64,000 bases of DNA. Origin: CAWINX01 sp963702055 (GTDB lineage Bacteria; Actinomycetota; Thermoleophilia; Solirubrobacterales; 70-9). Made by a program: the position numbers and the translations under genes. The notes below the pieces were generated by a model that worked only from the letters and a program-made list of their open reading frames with translations, had not been told where the DNA came from and made no database searches. The stretch is taken from the NCBI GenBank assembly GCA_963702055.1, contig OY969702.1, positions 806,001-870,000 on the forward strand, given 5' to 3'. Below, one piece after another: positions 1 through 8,616 of the stretch. Position 1 is the stretch's first letter, and each line of letters starts with the position of its first letter.

Positions 1-1
1 G

Positions 2-1705
2 CTGCGCCCGGCCGGCGCCCTCAGCGGGCCGCTGCACGACGCCGCGGCCGCCGCGCTCGCCGACCGGGTGCTCGTAATCGGTGGCGGCAGCGCGACGAGC
101 GACGACACGGTCCAGTCGCTGCCGGCCGGCGGCGGTGGCGCCGGCGCCAGGGTGGTCGGGCATCTCCCCACGGTTCGCTCCGACCTCAGCGCGGTGACCG
201 TCGGGCGCGCGGCCTACGTGCTGGGCGGCTACGACGGCCAGGTGCCGATCGACTCCGTCCTGCGAACCGGCGACGGAACGAGCTTCAGCCAGATCGCCGC
301 CCTCCCGGCTCCGGCCCGCTACATGGCCGTCACCGCGCTCGGCGGGAAGATCTACGCCTTCGGTGGCGAAACGGCCGGCGGCGGGCCCAGCGACGCGATC
401 CAGGAGGTCGATCCGCAACGGGGCAGCGCCCGCGTGATCGCCCACCTGCCGAAGGCGCTCTCACATGCGAGCGCAGTCACCCTTGGCGGTCGCATCTTCA
501 TCCTCGGCGGCGACCTGAACGGCACGGCGAGCGACCGAGCCTGGCGCTTCGACCCCGCGACTCGCAGAGCCTCGCCGGCCGGCAGGCTCCCGCTGGCCGT
601 CTCGGGCGGCGCCGCGGCGACGGTCGGCTCCAGCGCCTACCTGGTCGGTGGCACCGGCGCGGGCGGAGCGGCGCTGCGCACCGTCATCGCGCTCAACCTC
701 AAGCGCAAGGTGATTGCGACCAAGACGACAACCACTCCAACCACTCCCCGAGCGCGAACGACGTCGTCCTCTCGCCGCGCCGAGCCGTTCGCCGGCCGGC
801 TGCTGATCGCCGACCGCGGCAACAACAGGCTGATCGTGGTCGACTCCCACAAGCGGGTGCTCTGGCGCTACCCGTCCCACAACCACCCGGCGCCCCCCGG
901 CGGGTTCTACTTCCCCGACGACGCCTTCTTCACCCACCACGGCGCCGGGATCATCTCCAACGAAGAGCAGAACGAGCGGATCGTCCAGATCGCCTTCCCG
1001 TCCAGAAAGCTGCGGTGGTCCTACGGGCATCCGGGAATCACCGGCTCGGCGCCGGGTTACCTGCACGAGCCCGACGACGCCTTCCTCTGGCGGGACGGCA
1101 CGGTCTCCGTCGCGGATGCCCAGAACTGTCGCGTGTTGATCGTCTCCGAGGCGACGAAGAAGGTGCTGCGGCAATTCGGCTCCAGCGGGAGCTGCAGCCA
1201 CGACCCCCCGCGCTACCTCGGCTCGCCCAACGGCGACACCCCGCTGGCCAACGGCGACCTGTTGATCTCCGAGGTGAACGGCTCCTACATCGACGAGATC
1301 ACCCGCGCCGGCAAGCTCGTCTGGAGCGTTCAACTGCCGATCGCCTACCCCTCCGACCCCCAGCAGCTGGGCCCGAACCGCTACCTGGTCGCCGACTACA
1401 CCACGCCGGGCGGCATCTACGAGTTCAACCGCAAGGGCAAGATCCTCTGGTCCTATCACCCCTCCTCCGGGCACGGGATGCTCGACCACCCCAGCCTCGC
1501 CGAGCGGCTTCCCGGCGGAGACATCGCCGTCAACGACGATTACCGCCACCGGGTGGTGATCGTCGACCCCCGCACCAGGCGGATCGTCTGGCAGTACGGC
1601 CGGACCGACAACGCGGGACGGGGGGCCAACCACCTCAACACCCCGGACGGGTTCGACCTGCTGGCGCCCAGCGGCGCCACCCCCACCCACCCCTCCACGG
1701 GCTAG
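2..1705 (+). CDS. Kelch plus NHL/PQQ-type beta-propeller protein, 5' end outside the window
   Basis: The frame is open to the left edge, so the true start lies outside; the GTG at 68 sits inside a kelch blade and is not the start. The visible N-terminal part has five kelch-like blades with the hallmark GG pairs (LVIGGG, YVLGGYDG, YAFGGE, FILGGD, YLVGGTG) about 48 residues apart. A Thr/Ser/Arg-rich linker follows, then a second propeller with NHL/PQQ-like strands (LLIADRGNNRLIVVD, VLWRYP, ILWSYH, IVWQYG). Such double propellers are usually extracellular or periplasmic binding scaffolds. No catalytic motif is visible, so substrate and partner are unknown. The frame ends in a Pro/Thr-rich tail. 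Confidence 0.8.
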   Translation: MRPAGALSGPLHDAAAAALADRVLVIGGGSATSDDTVQSLPAGGGGAGARVVGHLPTVRSDLSAVTVGRAAYVLGGYDGQVPIDSVLRTGDGTSFSQIAALPAPARYMAVTALGGKIYAFGGETAGGGPSDAIQEVDPQRGSARVIAHLPKALSHASAVTLGGRIFILGGDLNGTASDRAWRFDPATRRASPAGRLPLAVSGGAAATVGSSAYLVGGTGAGGAALRTVIALNLKRKVIATKTTTTPTTPRARTTSSSRRAEPFAGRLLIADRGNNRLIVVDSHKRVLWRYPSHNHPAPPGGFYFPDDAFFTHHGAGIISNEEQNERIVQIAFPSRKLRWSYGHPGITGSAPGYLHEPDDAFLWRDGTVSVADAQNCRVLIVSEATKKVLRQFGSSGSCSHDPPRYLGSPNGDTPLANGDLLISEVNGSYIDEITRAGKLVWSVQLPIAYPSDPQQLGPNRYLVADYTTPGGIYEFNRKGKILWSYHPSSGHGMLDHPSLAERLPGGDIAVNDDYRHRVVIVDPRTRRIVWQYGRTDNAGRGANHLNTPDGFDLLAPSGATPTHPSTG

Positions 1706-1726
1706 TTGCTGGATATTTGTTGATTA

Positions 1727-1742
1727 ATCCGGCTGGCCGGAT
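1727..1742. other. Perfect inverted repeat in intergenic region
   Basis: ATCCGGC-TG-GCCGGAT is a perfect 7+2+7 palindrome between the propeller gene stop and the next start, about 60 bp upstream of 1802. There is no following T-run, so an operator is as likely as a terminator. The role is inferred only from position. Confidence 0.35.
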
Positions 1743-1801
1743 ATGGTCACGGCATCGGTCGCTCGCGGCCGGGTTTCGTCCGAATCGAGAATGGGGGACA
1801 G

Positions 1802-2521
1802 ATGAGGCAGGGGATCGGCCGGCCTTCGCCGGCGCTGGTCATCTCGTTGATCGCGCTCTTCGTCGCGCTGAGCGGCACCGTCTACGCGGCGACGAAGATC
1901 AACGGCAGGCTGATCAAGGTGAAGTCGCTGCCCGGCAACCGGCTGAAGGTGGGCTCGGTGCCCGGCAACCGGCTGCGGCCCGGCGCGATCTCCGGCGCCA
2001 GCCTCGCGCCGGGCTCGGTGACCGGCGCGCAGATCGACCTCGCGACCCTGGGGCGGGTGCCGAGCGCGCTGAACGCGACCAGCGCGGACAGCGCCGCCGG
2101 CGCCCAGACGGCAATCGACGCCCAGCACGCCGACGACGCCCTGACCGCGATCAGCGCCGTGGTCGCCCAGCACGCCGACAACGCGACGACGGTGAACGGT
2201 CACACGGTGGGGTGCGGCGCGGATACGACGTTCTTTCTTGGCGCGTGCTGGGACACATCGGCGAATTCTGCGGCGACTGCGCCTGCTGCCGCAGTTACTT
2301 GCGCGAATAGCGGCGGAGCTTTACCTGAGGCTCTTCAGCTTGTTGCGTTTGCCGAAAAATCGGGTGTGACGTTAACCGCTAGCGAGTGGTCTGACGACAT
2401 CCCGGTTTTTTCGGGCGTTGATGCATATGGCGTTATAACCGTTTCTCCAACTGGCCAAATTAACTCTCTGCCATCGTCAGATTCCGCTGTATACCGCTGC
2501 GTATACCCGCTGGTGAGCTAA
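1802..2521 (+). CDS. Secreted or membrane-anchored hypothetical protein with Solirubrobacterales-type N-terminus
   Basis: 239 residues. The ATG is preceded by GGGGGA at good spacing. Residues about 9-29 form a hydrophobic export segment ending in VYAA. Residues 30-75 contain a repeated pattern (LIKVKSLPGNRLKVGSVPGN, then GAISGASLAPGSVTGAQI) that I know from many Solirubrobacterales surface proteins, followed by an Ala/Asp-rich stretch. The C-terminal third is a small domain with four Cys (VGCG, GACWD, VTCA, YRCVY), which suggests disulfides. Base use changes sharply near 2210: the 3' part is close to 50% GC against about 70% before it, so the tail may be acquired. The stop overlaps the stop of the convergent flavoprotein gene by 3 bp. 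Function unknown. Confidence 0.8.
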   Translation: MRQGIGRPSPALVISLIALFVALSGTVYAATKINGRLIKVKSLPGNRLKVGSVPGNRLRPGAISGASLAPGSVTGAQIDLATLGRVPSALNATSADSAAGAQTAIDAQHADDALTAISAVVAQHADNATTVNGHTVGCGADTTFFLGACWDTSANSAATAPAAAVTCANSGGALPEALQLVAFAEKSGVTLTASEWSDDIPVFSGVDAYGVITVSPTGQINSLPSSDSAVYRCVYPLVS

Positions 2522-3720
2522 CTGCGAGACTCGACGGTCGGAGTCTCGCCCTCGACCCCCGACTGGGACGCCGGCCTCTCCGCCCCCGGAATCGAGTCGA
2601 GGAACGGCGCCAGGTAGCGACCGACGATCTTTCCCTCGTGCTCCCACACCGCGTGGTCGGCGAGGACCGAGGTCTCGCCGTGACCGCCGCTCAGCTTGCC
2701 GTAGAGGAACTTCGGCTCCTCGCCCGTCCACAGCGTGCCGCGCAGGATCGGGTCAAAGGGCTTGGGCTCGACGTCGGCGCCGAGCTCCGAGGCGATCGCC
2801 TCGGCGGCGGCATCGGCCTGTTGCGCGGCGAGCCCACCCTGCTTGACCGGGAAGGCAGTGACGTCGCCGCAGGCGTAGACGTGCTCCATGCCGATCACTC
2901 CGCCGTGCTCGTCGGTGCCGATGAACCCGGCGGCGTCGTGCGGCACGCCGGCGACCCGTCGCCCCTCGAGGCGCGGAGTGCTGACGACCGCGTCGACCTC
3001 GATCGGCTCGCCCGGCGCGATCTCGAGCCTGCCCCTTTCGAACTTGACCGGATGGGCTCCCGCGACGACGCGGATGCCGCGCTCGGCCAGCAACTCGCCG
3101 ACTTGATGCCCGGCCTGCACCCCGAACAGCCCCAACGGCTCGTCCTCGGGAGTCACCACCATCAACTCGGCGCCCTCCACCCCGGCCCGCTCCAGCCGAG
3201 CGGCGGCCAGCAGGGCGAGCTCATAGGCCGGGAACGGCCAGCTCGGGCCGCTCGGCATCGTGAAGGCGACCCGGCGCAGCTTGCCCTCCAGCAGGTTCCG
3301 CATCACGTCGGCCATGCCGCCCTCGTCGGCGACGCCCCAGAACGTGACCGCGCCGGGCACGGCCCAGAGCATCCGCACGCCGGGGGCGAGCAACAGGAAG
3401 TCGTAGGGGGCTTCGGCGCCGTCGTGGGTGACGACGTGGCGGCGATCGGCGTCGACGGCGAGGACGCTGCCGAGGCTGAAGCCGGCGCCGGCACGTTCGG
3501 CCAGGTCCTGCAGGTCGAACTCGAGGACGCGACCGGCGCCGAACGGCTCGCCGACCGCGAGCGGCCGGTAGAGGAACTCACGCCGCGGCACGTGCATCTC
3601 GACCTCGGCCAAATCGCCGGCCAGGTCGCGCAGCGCCAGCATCGCCTCCAGCCCGGCGACGCCACCGCCGGCAATCACCACCCGCGGCTTGTTGCCGCCT
3701 TGCTCTCTCGGCCGCCTCAT
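2518..3720 (-). CDS. FAD/NAD(P)-dependent oxidoreductase, NDH-2 / sulfide:quinone reductase-like
   Basis: 400 residues from the ATG at 3720 (MRRPREQGGN); a longer frame to 3756 exists but would add a non-conserved tail. The N-terminal FAD-binding GxGxxG motif is VVIAGGGVAGLEAML. A second dinucleotide domain occupies roughly residues 150-230, and the late FAD motif is VYACGDVTAFPVKQGGLAAQQ. This arrangement is that of type II NADH dehydrogenases and sulfide:quinone reductases, which pass electrons to quinone at the inner face of the membrane. I do not see the paired redox cysteines expected of a bona fide sulfide:quinone reductase, so the substrate is open. The gene is convergent with 1802-2521 and divergent from the ABC ATPase. 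Confidence 0.8.
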   Translation of the reverse strand: MRRPREQGGNKPRVVIAGGGVAGLEAMLALRDLAGDLAEVEMHVPRREFLYRPLAVGEPFGAGRVLEFDLQDLAERAGAGFSLGSVLAVDADRRHVVTHDGAEAPYDFLLLAPGVRMLWAVPGAVTFWGVADEGGMADVMRNLLEGKLRRVAFTMPSGPSWPFPAYELALLAAARLERAGVEGAELMVVTPEDEPLGLFGVQAGHQVGELLAERGIRVVAGAHPVKFERGRLEIAPGEPIEVDAVVSTPRLEGRRVAGVPHDAAGFIGTDEHGGVIGMEHVYACGDVTAFPVKQGGLAAQQADAAAEAIASELGADVEPKPFDPILRGTLWTGEEPKFLYGKLSGGHGETSVLADHAVWEHEGKIVGRYLAPFLDSIPGAERPASQSGVEGETPTVESRS

Positions 3721-3767
3721 ATGATCGAGCCTATGCGCGCGTCCAGGCACCGCCATCCGGAGGAAAT

Positions 3768-4475
3768 ACGGCTTCCGGCTCCGTAGTCGCGGGGGACGCC
3801 ACGCGGGGAGCGACGGTCGCGGTCGAGCGGGTCTCGAAGACTTACGCCGGCCGCATCAAAGCCCTGCGCGAGGTCTCGCTCGAGGTGGGCGCCGGCGAGG
3901 TGGTGGCGATCACCGGGCCGTCGGGGTGCGGGAAGAGCACCCTGCTGAACGTGATCGCGGCGATCGAGCGGCCGGACTCGGGTCGCGTCCTGGTCGACGG
4001 CGCCTCGGTCACCGACCTGGAGAAGCCTGCCGCCTACCGCCGTGACACGGTCGGGTTCGTCTTCCAACTACACCACCTGCTGCCGATGCTGACCGCCCGC
4101 GCCAACGTCGAGCTGCCGATGATCGCGGCCGGGGCGCCGCGGGCGGAACGGCACCGGCGCGCGCTGGACCTGCTCGCCGAGGTCGGCCTGCGGGAACGAG
4201 CCGAGGAGCGCCCGGCCACCCTCTCCGGCGGCGAGCGCCAGCGCGTCGCCGTCGCCCGCGCCCTCGCCAACGAGCCGCGCCTGCTGCTCGCCGACGAGCC
4301 GACCGGCTCGCTCGACTCGACCAGCGGCAACCTCGTCCTCTCCGTCCTCGACCGCGCCCGCGCCAGGCGCGGGATGACCCTGATGATCGCCAGCCACGAC
4401 CCGCTGCTCGGCGACCGCCCTGACCGCTTCGTGCACATGGTCGACGGGGCCGTGGTCGGCGACGACGGTCCCTGA
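3768..4475 (+). CDS. ABC transporter ATPase, MacB/LolD type (start codon unusual)
   Basis: All ATPase motifs are present: an A-loop Tyr in VSKTYAGR, Walker A GPSGCGKST, Q-loop FVFQLHHLLP, signature LSGGERQR, Walker B LLLADEPTG with GSLD, and H-loop IASHD. The family drives lipoprotein or peptide export together with an FtsX-type permease. No ATG, GTG or TTG lies in frame between the coding homology (which reaches at least 3813) and the upstream region; the first standard start, GTG 3885, would delete the A-loop. I placed the start at ACG 3768, four bases after a GGAGG, giving MASGSVVAG if read as Met. A mutated or misread ATG is possible. The partner permease lies convergently at 4483-5583. 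Confidence 0.75.
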   Translation, partial: TASGSVVAGDATRGATVAVERVSKTYAGRIKALREVSLEVGAGEVVAITGPSGCGKSTLLNVIAAIERPDSGRVLVDGASVTDLEKPAAYRRDTVGFVFQLHHLLPMLTARANVELPMIAAGAPRAERHRRALDLLAEVGLRERAEERPATLSGGERQRVAVARALANEPRLLLADEPTGSLDSTSGNLVLSVLDRARARRGMTLMIASHDPLLGDRPDRFVHMVDGAVVGDDGP

Positions 4476-4482
4476 GGGGGGC

Positions 4483-5583
4483 TCAGAACCGCCCGAGCAG
4501 CTCCGCCGGCGGGCGGCGCGAGATGCGCCAGGCGGGATATATCCCGCCGAGGACGCCGATCGCCAGGCCGATCAGCAGGCCCCGCCCGACGCCCCACCCG
4601 GTGAGGACCGGGTTGACGAAGCCGGAGGCGGAGAGCAAGCCGACGATCAGCCGGCTGACGACGATCCCGCCGAGGACGCCGAGCGCGGCCCCGATCAGGC
4701 CGACTCCAGCCCCCTCCCCCACGACCAGCGCCGCGACCTGGCGCCGGCTCCAGCCGATCGCCCCGAGCAGCGCCAGCTCGCGCTGGCGCTCGAGCACCGC
4801 CATCGCCATCGTGTTGGTGACCGCGATCGCTCCAAGCACGAGGGCGAGAACGGCGATCACCAGCACCGCCTTGGTGACGATCTGGAAGCCGGGATTCGCG
4901 CGGGCGGCCTCGTTCGGGTTCGAGATCGTCGTCGTGCCGGGGAAGGCGCGGGTCAGCTCGCTCGCGACCGCCTCGGAGGAGGCGTCTGGTTCGAGCGTCA
5001 CCGCGATCGTCGTCGTGCTGCGCGCCTGCCCCGTCAGCCCCTCCGCCGCCGCCAGCGGGACGATGATCCCGCTGTCCTCGAAGCCGACTCCGGCGTGGTA
5101 GACGCCGACCACCTGGAACGGCAGGCCCTTGAGCAGGACCTTGTCGCCCGGTCCCAGGCCGAGATCGGCGGCCAGCCCGTCCCCCACCATCGCCTCGTCG
5201 CCGTGCTCCCTGCGACCCCGCGTGACGAAGGCGTGCCTGGCGACGAAGCTGCCCGACCTGACTCCGAAGACCAACGCCTCGGGCGACTCGGCCAGGGCGT
5301 CGGTGACCAGCAGGATCGGCGCCGCGTCGGCCACCCCCGGCTGCGCGCGCACGCGGGGGACCAGCGAGGTCGGCAACACCGAGGCGGTCGGGTCGGTGAC
5401 GCCGCTCTGGAACAGACCGAGATTGGCCCCGCCGAGGTGGCTGAGGCTGCCGACGCTCCGCTTGAGGCCCTGGGTGAGTGCCAGCAGGGCGACGATCGTC
5501 GCGACCCCGATCGCGATCCCCGCCGCCGTCAACATGGTTCGCCCCCGGTTGCGAACCAGGTTCAGGCCGATCAGCCCAATCAC
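4483..5583 (-). CDS. ABC transporter permease, FtsX/MacB family
   Basis: 366 residues. A first membrane helix (about 15-37, after NRGRTMLTAAGIAIGVATIV) is followed by a large extracytoplasmic MacB periplasmic-core-like domain (about 45-225). Three C-terminal helices come next, with the FtsX signature ELALLGAIGWSRRQVAALVV between them, and the chain ends in the typical RPPAELLGRF. It is the natural partner of the ATPase at 3768-4475 but is encoded on the opposite strand, with stops only 7 bp apart, so the two cannot form a normal operon. The start lies 7 bp from the stop of the protease gene, so it may be co-transcribed downstream of that gene. Confidence 0.88.
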   Translation of the reverse strand: MIGLIGLNLVRNRGRTMLTAAGIAIGVATIVALLALTQGLKRSVGSLSHLGGANLGLFQSGVTDPTASVLPTSLVPRVRAQPGVADAAPILLVTDALAESPEALVFGVRSGSFVARHAFVTRGRREHGDEAMVGDGLAADLGLGPGDKVLLKGLPFQVVGVYHAGVGFEDSGIIVPLAAAEGLTGQARSTTTIAVTLEPDASSEAVASELTRAFPGTTTISNPNEAARANPGFQIVTKAVLVIAVLALVLGAIAVTNTMAMAVLERQRELALLGAIGWSRRQVAALVVGEGAGVGLIGAALGVLGGIVVSRLIVGLLSASGFVNPVLTGWGVGRGLLIGLAIGVLGGIYPAWRISRRPPAELLGRF

Positions 5584-5590
5584 CGGTCGA

Positions 5591-6724
5591 TCATAGGCGA
5601 GCCTCCGACGCCGACTTCAGGTCAAAGGCCCGCAGCGCCCGGTTGACGTCGGTGATCGAGAGGATCCCGACGTCGCCGTCGCGGGTCAGGACGATCGCCC
5701 GTCCGACCCGCTGAAACACCGGGCGCTCGAGCAGCTCGGCGATGTCCTGATGCTGATCGACGACCAGGTCGGGGTTGTGGAACGCCATCTCGCCGACCAT
5801 GGTCGTCGGCCGCTGGGCGGGCGGCACGCGCTCGACCGTCCCGACGTCGATCAAGCCGACGAGCCTGTCCCCATCGACCACCGGGAAGGCCGAGTAGCGA
5901 TGCCTGACGAAGTAACGCGCGACCGCCTCCTCGACGCTCGTCTCGGCGGGGATCGTCACGGCGGGATGGGACATGAACTTCCCCGCCTCGCGACCGGCGA
6001 AAGCGGCGCGCACCTTCATCCCGCCCTCCTCGGCCTTGGCCGTGACGATCACGAAGACGCCGACGATCGCCAGCCAGATTCCGCCCACCGCGCCCGCGGC
6101 CGTCCCGAGCAGGCCCAGGGCGATCATCGCGTAGCCGAAGCCGCGCCCGATCGAGGCGGCGATCGACGTCGCCCGCGAGAGGTCGTCGGTCCGGCCCCAG
6201 ATCAGCGCCCGGGCGACCCGACCGCCGTCGAGGGGGAAGGCGGGGAGAAGGTTGAAGGCGAGGATCGCCAGGTTGATGAACACCTGGTAGTCGACCAGCG
6301 CGCGCAACCCCGCCGGCGTGCTCGCCGGCAGGGCCAGCGCCGCGAGCCCGAAGACGGCGGCGATCGCCAGGGTGACGGCCGGCCCGGCAAGGGCGAAGCG
6401 CAGCTCGTCGCCGGCGGCGCGCGGATATCCCTTCATCCGCGCCACGCCGCCCAACAGCCAGAGGTCGATCTCCTCGATCTCGACTCCGTGACGACGCGCG
6501 ACGACCGCGTGGCCGAGCTCGTGCAGGAGAATGCTCGCGAAGAGCAGCAGGGCGCTGAGCAATCCCAGCCCGTAGGCGGCGCCCGCAGCTATCCCCGGGT
6601 CCCTGTCCGGGTAGTAGACCGCGCCCAGCGACCAGGTAATCAGGCCGACGATCACGAGCCAGAGCGGCTGGATGCCGATCGGGATGCCGGCGAGGCGCCC
6701 AACTCTGATGCTGCGCAGGCTCAT
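5591..6724 (-). CDS. Site-2 type zinc metalloprotease (M50) with CBS domain pair
   Basis: 377 residues. The second hydrophobic segment carries the zinc motif HELGHAV (HExxH), and the third ligand lies in FNLLPAFPLDGGRVARAL (LDG motif). About six membrane helices fill residues 15-225. The C-terminal portion (about 240-365) has two CBS repeats (VTIPAETSVEEAVARYF, SAFPVVDGDRLVGLIDV, ILSITDVNRALR). This is the Rip/SpoIVFB-like family that cleaves membrane-bound anti-sigma factors or other transmembrane substrates; the CBS domains probably sense adenosyl ligands. The start MSLRSIRVGRLAGIPIGI matches the family N-terminus. It is followed closely by the permease gene on the same strand. Confidence 0.92.
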   Translation of the reverse strand: MSLRSIRVGRLAGIPIGIQPLWLVIVGLITWSLGAVYYPDRDPGIAAGAAYGLGLLSALLLFASILLHELGHAVVARRHGVEIEEIDLWLLGGVARMKGYPRAAGDELRFALAGPAVTLAIAAVFGLAALALPASTPAGLRALVDYQVFINLAILAFNLLPAFPLDGGRVARALIWGRTDDLSRATSIAASIGRGFGYAMIALGLLGTAAGAVGGIWLAIVGVFVIVTAKAEEGGMKVRAAFAGREAGKFMSHPAVTIPAETSVEEAVARYFVRHRYSAFPVVDGDRLVGLIDVGTVERVPPAQRPTTMVGEMAFHNPDLVVDQHQDIAELLERPVFQRVGRAIVLTRDGDVGILSITDVNRALRAFDLKSASEARL

Positions 6725-6808
6725 GCCGCGTCGAGGTTAGCGGTGGCCGCCCCGCGCTCGGTGAAATTCAAGTACTGGGCGCCTCAGGGGTCTAGCATTT
6801 ACCTGGTT

Positions 6809-8587
6809 ATGAGTTCCGACCGGGCGGGTGAAGTGGAGGGAGCCGTACAGGACAGCGGCGCCCTCGACGAACGCAGATTGCGGGAATTGATCGAAGTCGG
6901 CCGCAGCCTCGTCGCCGAGCTCGACCCCGAGGTCATCCTGGAGCGGGTGCTCGAGGTCGCCTGCGAGCTGACCGGGGCGCGGTACGCGGCGCTCGGCGTG
7001 CTCGATGGCGACCGCCGGGAGCTGGAGCGCTTCATCACCCGCGGCATCAACGAGGAGACGAAACGGAGAATCGGCAGCCTGCCCCACGGCCGTGGCGTCC
7101 TCGGGCTGCTGATCGAGCAACCTCGGCCGCTGCGCCTTACCAACGTCGGCGACCATCCCCGCTCCTACGGCTTCCCCCCAGGCCACCCGCCGATGACCAA
7201 CTTCCTCGGGGTGCCGATCGTGATCCGCGGCCGCGCCTGGGGAAACCTCTACCTGACCGAGAAGGGGGGCGGCGACTTCGACGAGGCCGACGAGCAGTCG
7301 GCGCTGATCCTCGCCGAGTGGACCGCGATCGCGATCGACAACGCCCGCCTCTACAGCAACGTCGAGGAGCAGCGCGACATCTTCGAGCGCGCCGTCCGCG
7401 GCCTCGAGGCGACGACGGAGATCGCTCGCGCGCTCGGCGGCGAGACCAACCTCGACCGCATCCTGGAGACGATCGTGAAGCGGGCCCGGGCGCTGATCGA
7501 CGCTCGCTCGCTGCTGATCCTGCTCGAGGACGGTGGGGACCTACGCGTGGCGGCGGCTGCCGGAGAGCTCGACCGCGACCCCGAGCTGCGCATCCCGATC
7601 GAGGGCTCGGCCCCCGGGCAGGTGCTGAGAGCGCAGGCGGCGAAACGCCTTCCGAGCATCGGCCCCGACCTCCTGGCGCGGCCGAGCAGCCAGGGCGCCG
7701 GGGTGGCGACGCTGCTGGTGCCGATGATCTTCCGCGGCCACGCGCTCGGGGTGCTCGTCGCCCTCGACTCCCTGGGCCGCGCGGCCGGCTTCACCGACGG
7801 GGACGAGCAGGCGCTCACCTCTTTCGCCACCAGCGCCGCGATCGCCGTGGCGACCGCTCAGTCGGTCGCCGAGGAGAGGGTGCGCAACAGCATCGAGTCG
7901 GCTGAGCGGGAACGCGGCCGCTGGGCGCGCGAGCTGCACGACGAGGCGCTGCAAAGCATGGCCGGCCTGCGGGTCCTCCTCTCCACCGCCCGCCGCGGAG
8001 CGGACGAGGGCACCGGCGAGATGCTGGGACAGGCGATCGAGCGGGTCGACCACACGATCGCCGAGATGCGGCGCCTGATCGCCGACCTGCGGCCCGCGGC
8101 GCTCGACGAACTCGGGCTCGCCGCGGCGCTCGAGGCGCTGGTCGAGCGCCTCACCTGGGGCCAGGTGCTCGACGCCGACCTGCACATCGACCTCGCCTAT
8201 GACGCCGGCCGCCACCCGACCCGCCTGCTCAGTCAGATCGAGGACTCGGTCTACCGGCTGGTCCAGGAAGCGCTGAACAACGCGGCGCGGCACTCGGGCA
8301 CCGAGCGAGCGGTGGTCGAGGTGACTGAGGCCGACGACAACATCAGGGTCTGCATAAAGGACGAGGGCAAGGGCTTCAACCCCGGCCAGAAGACCGACGG
8401 CTTCGGCCTGCTGGGGATGCGCGAGCGGGTCGAGCTCGCCGGGGGAACCCTGGAGGTGGCGAGCACCCCCGGAGAGGGCACCTCGATCACCGCCGTGCTG
8501 CCCGCCCAGCATCGCCACGGGGACCAGGGCAAGGGGGCGACCGTCGTCGGCGTCGAAGCAACCGGCCGTGCCGCCGAGGGCGGCTGA
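6809..8587 (+). CDS. Sensor histidine kinase with two GAF domains (DevS/NarX-like)
   Basis: 592 residues from the ATG at 6809 (MSSDRAGEVEG); the frame is open much further upstream but only antisense to the protease gene. GAF1 spans about residues 35-180 and GAF2 about 205-350. The HisKA_3 phosphoacceptor helix contains RELHDEALQSMAGLR (His near 375), followed by an HATPase with N-box EALNNAARHSG, G1 DEGKGF and G2 GFGLLGMRERV. Two cytosolic GAFs with no membrane helix resemble DevS/DosT redox or gas sensors. No NarL-type response regulator lies next to it; the nearest LuxR gene (10826) has PAS rather than receiver sequence, so this kinase is an orphan within the window. Confidence 0.9.
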   Translation: MSSDRAGEVEGAVQDSGALDERRLRELIEVGRSLVAELDPEVILERVLEVACELTGARYAALGVLDGDRRELERFITRGINEETKRRIGSLPHGRGVLGLLIEQPRPLRLTNVGDHPRSYGFPPGHPPMTNFLGVPIVIRGRAWGNLYLTEKGGGDFDEADEQSALILAEWTAIAIDNARLYSNVEEQRDIFERAVRGLEATTEIARALGGETNLDRILETIVKRARALIDARSLLILLEDGGDLRVAAAAGELDRDPELRIPIEGSAPGQVLRAQAAKRLPSIGPDLLARPSSQGAGVATLLVPMIFRGHALGVLVALDSLGRAAGFTDGDEQALTSFATSAAIAVATAQSVAEERVRNSIESAERERGRWARELHDEALQSMAGLRVLLSTARRGADEGTGEMLGQAIERVDHTIAEMRRLIADLRPAALDELGLAAALEALVERLTWGQVLDADLHIDLAYDAGRHPTRLLSQIEDSVYRLVQEALNNAARHSGTERAVVEVTEADDNIRVCIKDEGKGFNPGQKTDGFGLLGMRERVELAGGTLEVASTPGEGTSITAVLPAQHRHGDQGKGATVVGVEATGRAAEGG

Positions 8588-8616
8588 GCGGACCACCTCT
8601 CTATCCTCGCTCCTCC

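Noticed and set aside
461..1690. Long minus-strand open frame opposite the propeller gene
   Set aside because: Composition is the reverse-complement artefact of high-GC coding DNA (Gly/Val/Asp-rich, no motifs); the plus frame has clear kelch and NHL repeats.
2638..3786. Plus-strand open frame opposite the flavoprotein, ending TAG at 3784
   Set aside because: No motif; the minus strand shows intact FAD and NAD motifs.
5750..6808. Upstream extension of the GAF histidine kinase frame
   Set aside because: It runs antisense through the M50 protease gene and has no domain; the ATG at 6809 begins the recognisable protein.
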